From positions 1 through 64,000 of the forward strand of contig CAVPUV010000078.1 of the NCBI GenBank assembly GCA_963708905.1: a stretch of DNA of 64,000 bases, read 5' to 3'. Positions 49,503-58,933 of the stretch are shown piece after piece. The stretch's first letter is position 1. Each line of letters starts with the position of its first letter. The notes under the pieces were generated by a model. The model was not told where the DNA came from. It saw only the letters and a program-made list of their open reading frames with translations, and ran no database searches. Made by a program: the position numbers and the translations under genes. The DNA is from SHZL01 sp963708905 (GTDB lineage: Bacteria > Pseudomonadota > Gammaproteobacteria > Xanthomonadales > SZUA-36).

Positions 49503-51458
49503 TCAGGCGGCGTCAGCAACGGTGGTCATGAGGGTGTTGATGCGACGCACAAAGCCGGCCGGGTCTGGCAAGGAACCTCCTTCCGACAGCAAGGCCTGTT
49601 CGTACAACAACAATGACAGCATGCCAAATCGCTCCGCATTTTTCTCGGCTACCAGACGCGTTATCAGCGCATGTTCCGGATTGAGCTCAAGAATGGGCTT
49701 GGACTCAGGTATGGCCTGACCGGCCTGCTTCAGCATCTTCTGCAGATGCAAGGCCATATCATGTTCATTCAGCACCAGACAGGATGCGGAATCGGTCAAG
49801 CGTTGGCTGGGCCGCACTGCGCTGACCTGTCCGGTCAATTGGTCCGCGACCCGCTTCAGCAATTCCGAATCGATTGATGCGGCCTCGGCAGAATCGCTTT
49901 CCGCGGGCTCCTCAGCAGCGGTTTCGATGGCGGCAAGATCGATGTCGCCTTTGGCTACCGAGCGGAAGGTCTTGCCTTCGTATTCATGCAGGTAGCTCAT
50001 CATCCACTCGTCAACCCGGTCAGACATCAGCAGGACTTCGATGCCTTTCTTGCGGAAGACTTCGAGATGCGGGCTGTTACGCGCGGCCGTATGGTGTTCG
50101 GCAGTAATGTAATAAATGCTTTCCTGGCCCGTTTTCATGCGGCCGAGGTAAGCGGCAAGGTCGGTCCTGGCGCCTTCCGTTTCATCGTGCGTTGAGGCGA
50201 AGCGTAACAAATTGAGAATGCGCTCGCGATTGCCAAAGTCCTCCACCACGCCTTCTTTGAGCACAGCGCCAAACTGCTGCCAAAAAGAGGCATAAGTCTC
50301 GGCTTCTTCGCGGCTGAGGCGTGCCATCATGTCCAGGCTGCGACGGATCACGGCGGAGCGGATCTTGCCCACCAGTTCATTTTCCTGCAGCAGTTCGCGC
50401 GATACATTCAACGGCAGATCCTGTGAATCGACGACGCCGCGAATGAACCGGAGGTAATGCGGCAGCAGGGTTTGCGCGCCATCCATGATGAACACGCGGT
50501 TCACATACAGGCGCACGCCGCTGCGCTCGTCGCGCTGCAACATCAGGTCCAGCGGCGCTTTTTTCGGAATGTAGAGCAGAGTGGTGTAACTCTGGGCACC
50601 CTCTACCTTGTTGTGGGCCCAGCACAAAGGGTCATCCAGGTCATGGCTGAGGGTTTTGTAAAATGCCTGGTATTCTTCATCCTTGATTTCGGTTTTCGGC
50701 AAGGCCCACAGTGCAGTGGCTTTGTTGACCTGCTCCCATTCCGGCTGTTCGTCAGGTTTGCTCTCGTCAGCCTCGCGGCGCAGCCGAATGGGAAAACCAA
50801 TATGATCTGAATAACGCTGAATCAGCGAACGCAAGGTCCAGTTTTCCAGGAATTCAAGCTCGGCGGGCTTAAGGTGAAGAATGACCTCAGTGCCCTGCGG
50901 CTCCCGTGTTTCAGCCTGAATGCTGAATTCACCACCGCCATCCGACTGCCAACGCACGCCCAGTTCAGCGGCCTGGCCAGCCTGGCGGGTCAATAGCGTG
51001 ACGGAATCGGCGACGATAAATGCAGAGTAAAAACCGACGCCGAATTGTCCGATCAGGTTCGCAGTCGCCTTGTCGTCATCCGCCAGCTGATCGAGAAATT
51101 GGCGGGTTCCGGATTTGGCGATGGTGCCGATATTGCTCATCACCTCCTCATAGGACATGCCAATGCCGTTGTCCCGCACCGTCAAGGTAGCGGCTTGTCG
51201 GTCAGTTTCAATTTCAATCTGTAACTCCGCGCCGCCAGCGAGCATATCCGGATTCCGCAAGCCTGCGAAACGCAGCCGATCCAGTGCGTCTGATGCGTTG
51301 GAAATCAACTCACGCAGGAAAATCTCTTTGTTGGAATACAGGGAATTGATCATCAGTTGCAGCACCTGGCGCGTTTCCGCCTGGAAGGCATGTGTCGCTG
51401 CTGCGGACGAAGTAGCTTTGGTTTTCTTTACAGAGGTTTTGGATTTGGTTTTGCTCAT
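49503..51458 (-). CDS. htpG: Chaperone HtpG (bacterial Hsp90)
   Basis: With ATG 51456-51458 (MSKTKSKTSVKK) the protein has 651 residues. The GHKL ATPase domain shows LQLMINSLYSNKEIFLRELISNASDALDRLR, DNGIGMSYEEV, IAKSGTRQFL and GQFGVGFYSAFIVAD. The middle domain has LLYIPKKAPLDL and LYVNRVFIMD, and a dimerisation domain follows. It has a 17-residue lysine-rich extension before the usual HAFQAETRQVLQL start. hslR follows. The upstream gap (51459-51752) holds a four-hairpin repeat and the rplS terminator. A sigma-32 promoter was not identified with confidence. Confidence 0.97.
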   Translation of the reverse strand: MSKTKSKTSVKKTKATSSAAATHAFQAETRQVLQLMINSLYSNKEIFLRELISNASDALDRLRFAGLRNPDMLAGGAELQIEIETDRQAATLTVRDNGIGMSYEEVMSNIGTIAKSGTRQFLDQLADDDKATANLIGQFGVGFYSAFIVADSVTLLTRQAGQAAELGVRWQSDGGGEFSIQAETREPQGTEVILHLKPAELEFLENWTLRSLIQRYSDHIGFPIRLRREADESKPDEQPEWEQVNKATALWALPKTEIKDEEYQAFYKTLSHDLDDPLCWAHNKVEGAQSYTTLLYIPKKAPLDLMLQRDERSGVRLYVNRVFIMDGAQTLLPHYLRFIRGVVDSQDLPLNVSRELLQENELVGKIRSAVIRRSLDMMARLSREEAETYASFWQQFGAVLKEGVVEDFGNRERILNLLRFASTHDETEGARTDLAAYLGRMKTGQESIYYITAEHHTAARNSPHLEVFRKKGIEVLLMSDRVDEWMMSYLHEYEGKTFRSVAKGDIDLAAIETAAEEPAESDSAEAASIDSELLKRVADQLTGQVSAVRPSQRLTDSASCLVLNEHDMALHLQKMLKQAGQAIPESKPILELNPEHALITRLVAEKNAERFGMLSLLLYEQALLSEGGSLPDPAGFVRRINTLMTTVADAA

Positions 51459-51569
51459 AACCTGGCCTGGAAGTAATCGGGATGAAGCCCACATATGGGC
51501 CGCCAGAAAAGATTCAAGGAAATGAACAGCTTTTGCCCGAAGAAAACTAAGAATAATTGAGAGCTTCCG

Positions 51570-51687
51570 TGGCACATGGATGTGCCACCATTTTTAATGA
51601 CTATTAGTCATTAAAAATGAGAGCCAAACAAAAATCACACTTTTTGTTTGGCGTGCTCTGATAATTCATGGATGAATTATTCAGAGC
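51570..51687. repeat. Diverged relative of the four-hairpin element, upstream of htpG
   Basis: Four consecutive near-perfect hairpins occur: TGGCACA/TGTGCCA (51570-51587), CATTTTTAATGAC/GTCATTAAAAATG (51589-51619), GCCAAACAAAAA/TTTTTGTTTGGC (51623-51652) and GCTCTGATAATTCAT/ATGAATTATTCAGAGC (51655-51687). The first is nearly identical to hairpin D of the 8031 array. The second corresponds to hairpin C with an A/T-rich shift, and the order D-C-B-A matches the reversed canonical element. The terminal repeat of the canonical family is absent. Confidence 0.85.
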
Positions 51688-51696
51688 CTAATAATA

Positions 51697-51722
51697 AAAA
51701 GCCCGCTGTGCAGCGGGCTTTT
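51697..51722 (-). terminator. Intrinsic terminator of the rpsP-rimM-trmD-rplS operon
   Basis: AAAAGCCCGCTG (51697-51708) pairs with CAGCGGGCTTTT (51711-51722). On the minus strand a T run follows. It lies 31 bases after the rplS stop. Confidence 0.9.
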
Positions 51723-51752
51723 TCCATCAACAAGACTGAGGGCGAATCCCCT

Positions 51753-52100
51753 TTAATTGAGCTTTTCCTTGATGCGGGCGGCTTTGCCCTCGAGTCCGCG
51801 CAGATAGTACAGCTTGGCGCGGCGCACATCACCACGGCGCTTGACCGTGATGGAATCGATCAAGGGGCTATAGGTCTGGAATACACGCTCCACCCCGGTG
51901 CCGTGAGAGATTTTGCGCACTGTGAAGGCGGAATGCAATCCACGGCTTTTGATGGCAATGACCACGCCTTCAAACGCCTGCAGGCGCTCACGATTACCCT
52001 CTTTCACCTTGACACTGACGACCACGACATCGCCGGGAGCAAACTCCGGAATTTCGCGGTGCATTTGCTCGGCATTGATTTCATCGATTATGTTGCTCAT
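51753..52100 (-). CDS. rplS: 50S ribosomal protein L19
   Basis: The 115-residue protein shows REIPEFAPGDVVVVSVKVKEGNRERLQAFEGVVIA, FTVRKISHGTGVERVFQTYSPLIDSI and VKRRGDVRRAKLYYLRGLEGKAARIKEKL, all of bL19. It is last in the rpsP-rimM-trmD-rplS operon and is followed by a strong terminator. Confidence 0.98.
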   Translation of the reverse strand: MSNIIDEINAEQMHREIPEFAPGDVVVVSVKVKEGNRERLQAFEGVVIAIKSRGLHSAFTVRKISHGTGVERVFQTYSPLIDSITVKRRGDVRRAKLYYLRGLEGKAARIKEKLN

Positions 52101-52123
52101 TTTTCCTATCCTTAAACGAACGC

Positions 52124-52900
52124 TCAGGTTTCCAATGTCTCACCGTGTTCTGCTTTGAACTCGGCGAGCAGAATTTCATCTTCCCTGCTCAGCCGCGAAC
52201 GACTGAGCAGATCCGGCCGGCGCTGCCAGGTGCGTCCCAGCGACTGTTTACGCCGCCATTGCGCGATGGCCCGGTGATCTCCGGACAGCAGCACCGGTGG
52301 CACCGCCATGCCGCTGACCAGTTCCGGCCGGGTGTAATGCGGACAATCCAGCAAGCCACCTGTGAACGAATCCTGTTCCGCGGATTGCTCGTCCCCCAAA
52401 ACGCCAGGGATCAAGCGCACGATCGCATCGATCATGACCGCGGCTGCCAGTTCACCACCGCTGAGGACGTAGTCACCAAGCGACCACTCCTCATCGATCT
52501 CCAGTTCAAGCAAGCGCTCATCCAGCCCTTCGTAGCGTCCACAGACCAGGATCAAAGTACGCCGGCTGGCCAATTCCCTGACCGCCGCCTCGTCCAGTTT
52601 CCGGCCCTGGGGGCTCATTAAACTGACTACTGCTCCAGGCGCTTCAATTCCATTGGCTGACAGAGTTGCCAGCCGGCGCGCTTCGCGGATGGCGGACCTC
52701 ATGGGCTCGACTGCCATCACCATGCCGGGTCCACCACCATACGGCCTGTCATCTACCGTGCGGTGCCGATCAATCGCGAAATCGCGCGGGTTGATCAGGC
52801 TGAGTTGCACCTGTCCCGCGCGGATGGCCCGGCCGGTAACACCCAGGTCCACCAGGGACCTGAACTCATCAGAAAACAGGCTTATCACCTGGATTTCCAT
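52124..52900 (-). CDS. trmD: tRNA (guanine-N1)-methyltransferase
   Basis: The 258-residue protein starts MEIQVISLFSDEFRSLVDLGVTGRA and has the trefoil-knot SAM site: VVSLMSPQGRKLDEAAVRELA, LILVCGRYEGLDERLLE and EWSLGDYVLSGGELAAAVMIDAIVRLIPGVLG. It methylates G37 of tRNAs, which prevents frameshifting. I choose ATG 52898-52900 over an in-frame TTG at 52921. An AAGGAG lies 11 bases before this ATG and directly after the rimM stop. Confidence 0.97.
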   Translation of the reverse strand: MEIQVISLFSDEFRSLVDLGVTGRAIRAGQVQLSLINPRDFAIDRHRTVDDRPYGGGPGMVMAVEPMRSAIREARRLATLSANGIEAPGAVVSLMSPQGRKLDEAAVRELASRRTLILVCGRYEGLDERLLELEIDEEWSLGDYVLSGGELAAAVMIDAIVRLIPGVLGDEQSAEQDSFTGGLLDCPHYTRPELVSGMAVPPVLLSGDHRAIAQWRRKQSLGRTWQRRPDLLSRSRLSREDEILLAEFKAEHGETLET

Positions 52901-52917
52901 GGCCGCCTCGGCTCCTT

Positions 52918-53433
52918 TCAAAAGTCCGGGTCCCAGCTCACCGTCACGCGCCTCGCCACCCGATCAACCCGGGTGACGTAAATATCCTTGATAAAGGGTA
53001 TCAAGCGTTCCTTGTCACCCTGCACCAGCATTACATCATTCGCGCCGGTTGCAATCATTTCCTTGATGGAGCCAAGCTCCAGACCATCCTGGTTGTATAC
53101 CCTCAAGCCTATCAGGTCGGCCCAGTAATAATGTGTGTCGCCCAAATCCGGCAACTGATCGCGGTAGACCGCAATTTGCTGACCGGTCAGGCTTTCCACT
53201 GCATCGCGGTCAGAAATGCCTGCAAGTTCGGCAACCAGATATTTGCCCTGCCTTTTTCCCAGCAGGACTTGCACCGGCATTTCCGTGGCGCCTACCAGCC
53301 ATGGCTGGTATTCAAATATCGCTTCCCTGGGTTCCGTGTCCGAGTGAACCCTGGCCCAGCCCTTGATTCCGTGCGCGCCGGTGATACGCCCCAACAAGAC
53401 CAGCTCACGCTTCTTGTCCGGGTTCGCGTGCAC
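52918..53433 (-). CDS. rimM: Ribosome maturation factor RimM
   Basis: The 171-residue protein has the RimM N-terminal domain (LVLLGRITGAHGIKGWARVHSDTEP) and the PRC-barrel domain (YYWADLIGLRVYNQDGLELGSIKEMIATGANDVMLVQGDKERLIPFIKDIYVTRVDRVARRVTVSWDPDF). It binds S19 and helps mature the 30S head. It lies between rpsP and trmD in the standard order. Confidence 0.97.
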   Translation of the reverse strand: MHANPDKKRELVLLGRITGAHGIKGWARVHSDTEPREAIFEYQPWLVGATEMPVQVLLGKRQGKYLVAELAGISDRDAVESLTGQQIAVYRDQLPDLGDTHYYWADLIGLRVYNQDGLELGSIKEMIATGANDVMLVQGDKERLIPFIKDIYVTRVDRVARRVTVSWDPDF

Positions 53434-53452
53434 GGCGCCATACCCGCTCGAA

Positions 53453-53704
53453 TCAGGCTGCCTGCTTGCCCGCCTCTGACACCAGTGTTTTCACCCGGTC
53501 ACTGAGTTGGGCGCCAATACCCTTCCAGTATTCGACCCGCTCCAGGTCGACGCGTAAACGTTCTTCCTGACCACGAGCCACCGGGTTAAAGAACCCGATC
53601 CGCTCGATTTTGCGGCCATCACGCGGTTTCCTGACGTCTGTAACCACAATGTGATAGAACGGATGCTTCTTCGCCCCGCCCCGAGACAATCTGATTTTTA
53701 CCAT
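53453..53704 (-). CDS. rpsP: 30S ribosomal protein S16
   Basis: The 83-residue protein begins MVKIRLSRGGAKKHPFYHIVVTDVRKPRDGRKIERIGFFNP, the bS16 signature, and ends in a helix that touches 16S rRNA. It is first in the operon. The 165-base gap upstream (53705-53869) contains A-rich repeats of ATACCGAAAAAA and a hairpin near the phosphatase stop. A clear promoter was not identified. Confidence 0.98.
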   Translation of the reverse strand: MVKIRLSRGGAKKHPFYHIVVTDVRKPRDGRKIERIGFFNPVARGQEERLRVDLERVEYWKGIGAQLSDRVKTLVSEAGKQAA

Positions 53705-53869
53705 TGTTTATAACCCGCTTAGAGGTGCCGGTACGGCACTGGCTTCAGCAAACCGCGCATTGTACCGTTAAGCCGGGGAAAAGAAAACCGAAAAAAAATA
53801 CCGAAAAAAATACCGCGGCGCTTTCATCGTTCACCTCGAAGTGATGGGCCGGCGGATGCGTCATCCGGC

Positions 53870-55288
53870 TTAAATCAGGCCTTCCCGCCAGGGCCCGGTG
53901 ATTGCGACCGTGACACCCGGGTCATACAGATTGCAGAACAGCCATTGCCCGTCTTGTGAAAAAGTAGCACCTGCCCACTCGCTGTTTCTCATGGTCCGAC
54001 GCAGATCGTACCCGGCAAATTTGGCATCCAGCTGCGGGTTGATCTGACAAAAGCGGAACAAAGTGCCCTGGGCAGTCAGGCCAGCCAGGGTCTGCGCAGC
54101 TTTTTCCCTGTTGACGCGATCTTCGCAGATAACCAGACTGCCGCGCGGGCTCATGACGATGTTGTCCGGGCCGGAAAAATAGTCATATCCCGGCGATTCA
54201 AACACCAGACTGAGCAATTCCTGCTCCGGGTCGTAGACAAATACGTAACCGGCTTCCGCTGTACCGCCCAGTTTGGAGGTGAAATAAATGCGATCCTGGT
54301 GGAAAGCACATCCTTCCAGCGCGGTGAAAGCCGAGCCGCCGGCAGCCAGCCCCTGTTTGACGACTCCGTCCCCCTCGCGGTTACCCAGGGTGAATCCCCG
54401 TTCCGGCTCGTCAATGTCGACCCAGGTCACGGGCAGTGTTTGCCACGGCACCACATCGTCACGCATATCCAGTCCCTCGGCGACTTTCATCATCTGTAAC
54501 CGCCCTGCCGCGGCGAGATGCCCCGGCTGGTCGGGGATATAGCGATAGAACCCTGCCCTGGGCGACCTATCCTCGGTCATATAGGCTATACCGCTGCGCG
54601 GATCTATGGCCACCGCTTCATGGTAAAACTGCCCCATGGCTCGAATCGGCTGTGGCCGTGCGATACCGTCCGCCGGCACTTCAAATACAAAACCATGTTC
54701 TTGCTGCGCGTACTCGATGTCCCAAAAGTACTGGCGAGTGGGCACCGGCAGGTGGCGCAAAGTTGGTGACACCACCGCCTCCTCGCAGGAAAGCCAGGTT
54801 CCCCAGGGCGTCACTCCGCCAGCACAGTTGTTCAGCGTTCCACTCAAGCTAACCCAGGAATCGGTCAATCGCTCTTCATGGGTATCGAATACCAGGGTGG
54901 TGGTACCGCCGCCGGTTATATCGTAGGAATGTTCTCTTTCTCCTATCGCGCCAGAAGATCCGCGCAGTTCATGATTGCGCACCAGAGTAATGCGAGACCC
55001 TTGCTGGCGTACCACCCCCATGCCATCGGTGTGGCCCGGCACCGGCCTGCCATCATGTAAAGCCGAGCCGGCCCACGACACGGTGCAGTAGCGGAAACCT
55101 TGCGGCAGTAACAGCAAGGGAAAGCCGCTGGTTTCGTCCACCACCGGCGACAACGACCCCATCAGTTCGGCCAGAGCCTGCTGTCGCCCCGTGCCGCGAT
55201 AGCGCGAGAGCGCCAACAGAGCCAAAGCAGATGCTCCAGCGCCCAGCAGACCGGCCCGCAAAAAGTCCCGGCGGGAAATATCGTTCAC
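53870..55288 (-). CDS. Tat-exported PhoX/DUF839-family protein
   Basis: From GTG 55286-55288, preceded by AGGAAA, the protein has 472 residues. The N-terminus has a twin-arginine signal, SRRDFLRAGLLGAGASALALLAL. The beta-propeller body shows PhoX-family strings: GHTDGMGVV, LVRNHE, NNCAGGVTPWGTWLSCEE, FYHEAVAIDPRSGIAYMTED and GPDNIVMSPRGSLVICED. PhoX proteins are calcium/iron alkaline phosphatases, but this shorter form may differ in substrate. The gene begins 11 bases after ffh ends, yet is unrelated in function. Catalytic activity cannot be judged by eye. Confidence 0.8.
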   Translation of the reverse strand: MNDISRRDFLRAGLLGAGASALALLALSRYRGTGRQQALAELMGSLSPVVDETSGFPLLLLPQGFRYCTVSWAGSALHDGRPVPGHTDGMGVVRQQGSRITLVRNHELRGSSGAIGEREHSYDITGGGTTTLVFDTHEERLTDSWVSLSGTLNNCAGGVTPWGTWLSCEEAVVSPTLRHLPVPTRQYFWDIEYAQQEHGFVFEVPADGIARPQPIRAMGQFYHEAVAIDPRSGIAYMTEDRSPRAGFYRYIPDQPGHLAAAGRLQMMKVAEGLDMRDDVVPWQTLPVTWVDIDEPERGFTLGNREGDGVVKQGLAAGGSAFTALEGCAFHQDRIYFTSKLGGTAEAGYVFVYDPEQELLSLVFESPGYDYFSGPDNIVMSPRGSLVICEDRVNREKAAQTLAGLTAQGTLFRFCQINPQLDAKFAGYDLRRTMRNSEWAGATFSQDGQWLFCNLYDPGVTVAITGPWREGLI

Positions 55289-55298
55289 AAATGGTTTC

Positions 55299-56687
55299 CT
55301 AGAAAGGTGGCTTTCGATGCCCGCCACCGGTTCCCGGTGGCAACTGCCCTTGCAAACGGCTGAGGTTCTTCATCATCTTGCCCATGCCGCCCTGCCCCAC
55401 TTTTTTCATCATCTTTTGCATCTGGGTATGCTGCTTCAATAAGCGGTTCACTGCCTGTATGTGCAAACCTGAACCGAGCGCAATGCGCTTCTTACGTGAT
55501 CCCCGGATGATGTCGGGAAAGTGACGTTCCTGTGGGGTCATTGAATTGATGATGGCAATCATGTGTCGCGTACTGCGGTCGTCGACCTGTGATTTCAGCT
55601 GCTGAGGCAGCTGTGCCATGCCGGGTAACTTATCCATCATGTTACCGATGCCACCCATATTGACCATTTGTTCCAGCTGGCTGCGAAAATCCTCCAGGTT
55701 GAAACCGCCGCCCTTGCGCATCTTGCGCACCAGTTTTTCAGCGGCGCCCTGGTCAACTTTGCGCTGCACCTCCTCGACCAGGGACAGTACGTCACCCATG
55801 CCCAGAATGCGTGAGGCCACTCGCTGCGGATGAAACGGCTGTAACGCATCAATTTTCTCCCCGGAGCCAAGAAATTTGACCGGTTTGCCGGTAATCAAGC
55901 GCATCGAAAGCGCCGCCCCGCCGCGCGCATCACCATCGGTCTTGGTCAGAATGATGCCGGTCAGATCCAGTGCTGCATTAAAAGCCCGGGCGGTATTGGC
56001 CGCGTCCTGGCCGGTCATGCTGTCCACTACGAACAGCGTTTCACGCGGAGATACAGCGGCATGAATGTCGCGTATCTCACGCATCATCTCATCATCAACG
56101 TGCAAACGACCCGCCGTGTCGATCAAAAGCACATCGCACATCTGCTTTTGGGCAGCGAGCAGCGCGTTGCGTGCGATCTCTGCCGGGCGCTCGGTTACCG
56201 TGGAGGGTCGAAAAATGGCTCCTGCTTGAGTGGCCAGGGTCTGCAACTGCTCAATGGCCGCGGGCCGGTACACATCACAACTCACCACCATGACGCGTTT
56301 TTTCTCCTGTTCCATCAGGTAGCGTGCCAGCTTCACCGTGGTGGTGGTTTTGCCAGACCCCTGCAAACCCGCCAGCAACACCACGACAGGCGGTTTGGCG
56401 CGCAAGTCCAGGGCCGCGTTTTCCTCTCCCATGATGCGGACTAATTCGTCATGCACCACCCTGACCATGGCCTGGCCCGGCGTGAGGCTTTGCAGAATCT
56501 CCTGTCCCAGGGCTTTTTGTCCGACTTCAGCAATGAATTGCTGCACAACGGGTAATGCCACATCAGCCTCGAGCAGCGCGATGCGTACTTCACGTAACGT
56601 TTCCCGGATACTGTCTGCGGTCAGCCGGCCGTTACCACCCAGTTGCTGTATGACGCGTGAAAGGCGTTCTGTCAGATTGTCGAACAT
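55299..56687 (-). CDS. ffh: Signal recognition particle protein Ffh
   Basis: The 462-residue SRP54 homologue has the N domain (MFDNLTERLSRVIQQLGGNGRLTADSI) and the G domain with GLQGSGKTTTTVKLARYL, DVYRPAAIEQL, DTAGRLHVDDEMM and TKTDGDARGGAALSM. The methionine-rich M domain contains MGGIGNMMDKLPGM and KRIALGSG. It pairs with the 4.5S RNA encoded at 34073-34187 to target membrane proteins. It is divergent from ypjD. Confidence 0.98.
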   Translation of the reverse strand: MFDNLTERLSRVIQQLGGNGRLTADSIRETLREVRIALLEADVALPVVQQFIAEVGQKALGQEILQSLTPGQAMVRVVHDELVRIMGEENAALDLRAKPPVVVLLAGLQGSGKTTTTVKLARYLMEQEKKRVMVVSCDVYRPAAIEQLQTLATQAGAIFRPSTVTERPAEIARNALLAAQKQMCDVLLIDTAGRLHVDDEMMREIRDIHAAVSPRETLFVVDSMTGQDAANTARAFNAALDLTGIILTKTDGDARGGAALSMRLITGKPVKFLGSGEKIDALQPFHPQRVASRILGMGDVLSLVEEVQRKVDQGAAEKLVRKMRKGGGFNLEDFRSQLEQMVNMGGIGNMMDKLPGMAQLPQQLKSQVDDRSTRHMIAIINSMTPQERHFPDIIRGSRKKRIALGSGLHIQAVNRLLKQHTQMQKMMKKVGQGGMGKMMKNLSRLQGQLPPGTGGGHRKPPF

Positions 56688-56802
56688 GAATCACTCCGAA
56701 TCATTGGAGTCGGGTATTATAACCCCAGCGATTACGCTAAAACCCAGGAATACCGGTGCGGGGCTGAAGGCGGCCTGCCGAGCCTGATTGGTCAAGCGAG
56801 AC

Positions 56803-57636
56803 ATGAATACGGGGCAATTGATGTATCACGACTACAGCATACTTTTTGCTATCGGTCTTTATCTTCTGGCTTCCATCTGCCTGTACGTTTCCATCACCAG
56901 GCAATCACAACGTTGGCGACTTGTTTCGATTATCAGCTGTTTCGCCGGCGCGGCTGCCCATGCCCTCTCGCAGTCGCAACATTGGCTGGCGCTGGCCATG
57001 CCGGATGTCAGCCTGCTGAATCTGTTGTCGCTATGCGCACTCGTGATCGTGTTCATGTTGTGCATTTCGGTTTTTAGCCGCAACTCTCTTTACGATGCCA
57101 GTCTGGTGGCATTGCCGCTTACGGTGGCAGTGTTGGCCATGGAGTGGCTTATTCCTTCACAAAGCCTGTTGCTGAACGATACCTCGGCCGGCACCAGCAT
57201 GCATATTCTGAGCTCGGTTCTGGCCTTTGGCGTTCTCAGTATCGCGGGTGTCTATGCGCTTTTTTCCGCCATCATCGATTATTTCCTCAGACAACATCAT
57301 CTCAATCCTCTGGTCAGGTCCCTGCCCCCTTTGGAAACACTGGAAAGACTGCTGTTCCAGCTGATTGCCCTGGGTTTTGTATTGCTGACGGTTTCTTTAC
57401 TGAGCGGCCTGGCTTTTGTCGATGACCTGTTCGCCCAGCACTTGGTGCACAAGACGATACTGTCCATCATGGCCTGGTTGGTTTTTGGTTTATTGCTGTG
57501 GGGACGCTGGCGCTATGGTTGGCGTGGCCGCAATGCGGTGCGTTTGACACTGGCCGGAATTATCCTGCTGCTGCTGGCTTATTTCGGCAGCAAGCTGGTG
57601 CTGGAAACCATCCTGGGTCGCAGCTGGCGGGATTAG
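56803..57636 (+). CDS. ypjD: Cytochrome c assembly (CcsA/YpjD)-family inner membrane protein
   Basis: The protein of about 277 residues has eight predicted membrane helices, a histidine after the fourth (TSAGTSMHILSSVLAFGVLSIAGVYALFSA) and another in LVHKTILSIMAWLVFGLLLWGRWRYGWRGR, matching the CcsA-like domain with its haem-handling histidines. YpjD next to ffh and a CorC-type gene is the usual gammaproteobacterial arrangement. Its precise role is not settled. The start is ATG 56803; ATG 56821 is also possible. The next gene begins 12 bases after its stop. Confidence 0.85.
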   Translation: MNTGQLMYHDYSILFAIGLYLLASICLYVSITRQSQRWRLVSIISCFAGAAAHALSQSQHWLALAMPDVSLLNLLSLCALVIVFMLCISVFSRNSLYDASLVALPLTVAVLAMEWLIPSQSLLLNDTSAGTSMHILSSVLAFGVLSIAGVYALFSAIIDYFLRQHHLNPLVRSLPPLETLERLLFQLIALGFVLLTVSLLSGLAFVDDLFAQHLVHKTILSIMAWLVFGLLLWGRWRYGWRGRNAVRLTLAGIILLLLAYFGSKLVLETILGRSWRD

Positions 57637-57648
57637 GATTCACAAGAC

Positions 57649-58908
57649 TTGAACGATATACCGCTTAGCAGTCTGTACGTTTTTTTGTTGGTTCTTATTG
57701 TTCTTTCCGGCTTCTTTTCCAGTTCAGAAACCGGCTTGATGGCGCTGAATCGCTACCGCATGCGGCACCTGGCCAATAGCGGTCACCTGGGTGCCCGTAG
57801 CGCCCAACGATTATTGCGCAGGCCGGATCGTCTGATCGGGCTGATCCTGCTGGGAAACAACCTGGTGAATATCCTGGCTGCGTCCATTGGCACCGTAATT
57901 GGCATTCGTTTGTTTGGCGACAATGGAGTGTGGATTTCATCTCTGACAATGACCGTGGTAGTGCTGATCTTTGCAGAAGTTGCACCCAAGACCCTGGCCG
58001 CATCACACCCGGAACGCATTGCGTTTCCGGCGTCTTTCATCCTCTCATTTCTGTTGAAAGTGTTTTATCCGGTGGTATGGCTGATCAATGGGATCACCAA
58101 CCTGTTGCTCAAACCCTTTGGCATTAAAGCCCGCGCCGAGGTGATCGAGCGCCTGAACCGCGAAGAGTTGCGCACCCTGTTGCAGGAAGGCGGGCATATA
58201 TCCAATGACCATCAACGCATGCTGGTGAACATTCTCGACCTGGAGCAGGCATCGGTCGATGACGTCATGATCCCACGGCAGGAAATCGTCGGGATCGATC
58301 TCGATGACGATTGGAATTCCATCCTGACGCAGGTAACCCAAACCCTGTATACCCGCATGCCGGTTTACCGCGGCAGCATCGATCACGTCGAAGGCCTTTT
58401 GCACATACGATCAGTGATCGCCAAACTGTCCGAAGGGGGACTCACTTTTGACGCTCTGAAACGTTCGATACGATCACCCTATTTCATTCCTGAAGGCACT
58501 ACCCTGATGCAACAGTTGCTTGAATTCCAGTCGCGTGAACGACGCATGGGACTGGTGGTTGACGAATACGGCGACATCCAGGGCATGGTAACGCTGGATG
58601 ACATCCTCGAAGAAATCGTAGGTGAATATACCGCAGAAGGCAAAGAGCGTTCGCGCAACATCCGTCACCTGGATGACGACACCTACCTGGTCGATGGTAC
58701 AACCAGCATTCGCATGCTGAATCGGCGCATGGGCTGGAATCTTCCGGAAGAAGAAGCCACCACGCTGAACGGACTGCTGCTGGAAGCGCTTGAAGCCATT
58801 CCATCCGGCAAGACCAGCGTCCGGATCGGCTCTCACCTCATGACCATTGTTGAAATCAAGGACAACGTCATTACCAAGGTTCTGATTCGCATCGAACCCG
58901 GAAATTAA
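57649..58908 (+). CDS. CNNM/CorC-family (YfjD-like) membrane protein
   Basis: The 419-residue protein starts with a DUF21/CNNM transmembrane domain (LSGFFSSSETGLMALNRYRMRHLA; VLIFAEVAPKTLAASHPERIAFP). Two CBS domains follow (VDDVMIPRQEIVGIDLDDDW; PYFIPEGTTLMQQLLEF... VVDEYGDIQGMVTLDDILEEIVGE) and a CorC/HlyC C-terminal domain (VDGTTSIRMLNRRMGWNLPEEEATTLNGLLLEALEAIP). Homologues are implicated in magnesium and cobalt homeostasis. The start codon is TTG 57649-57651. It forms a unit with ypjD upstream, and the acyltransferase follows after 25 bases. Confidence 0.9.
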   Translation: MNDIPLSSLYVFLLVLIVLSGFFSSSETGLMALNRYRMRHLANSGHLGARSAQRLLRRPDRLIGLILLGNNLVNILAASIGTVIGIRLFGDNGVWISSLTMTVVVLIFAEVAPKTLAASHPERIAFPASFILSFLLKVFYPVVWLINGITNLLLKPFGIKARAEVIERLNREELRTLLQEGGHISNDHQRMLVNILDLEQASVDDVMIPRQEIVGIDLDDDWNSILTQVTQTLYTRMPVYRGSIDHVEGLLHIRSVIAKLSEGGLTFDALKRSIRSPYFIPEGTTLMQQLLEFQSRERRMGLVVDEYGDIQGMVTLDDILEEIVGEYTAEGKERSRNIRHLDDDTYLVDGTTSIRMLNRRMGWNLPEEEATTLNGLLLEALEAIPSGKTSVRIGSHLMTIVEIKDNVITKVLIRIEPGN

Positions 58909-58933
58909 CCCGTAATATGCGAATTGACCCCTC

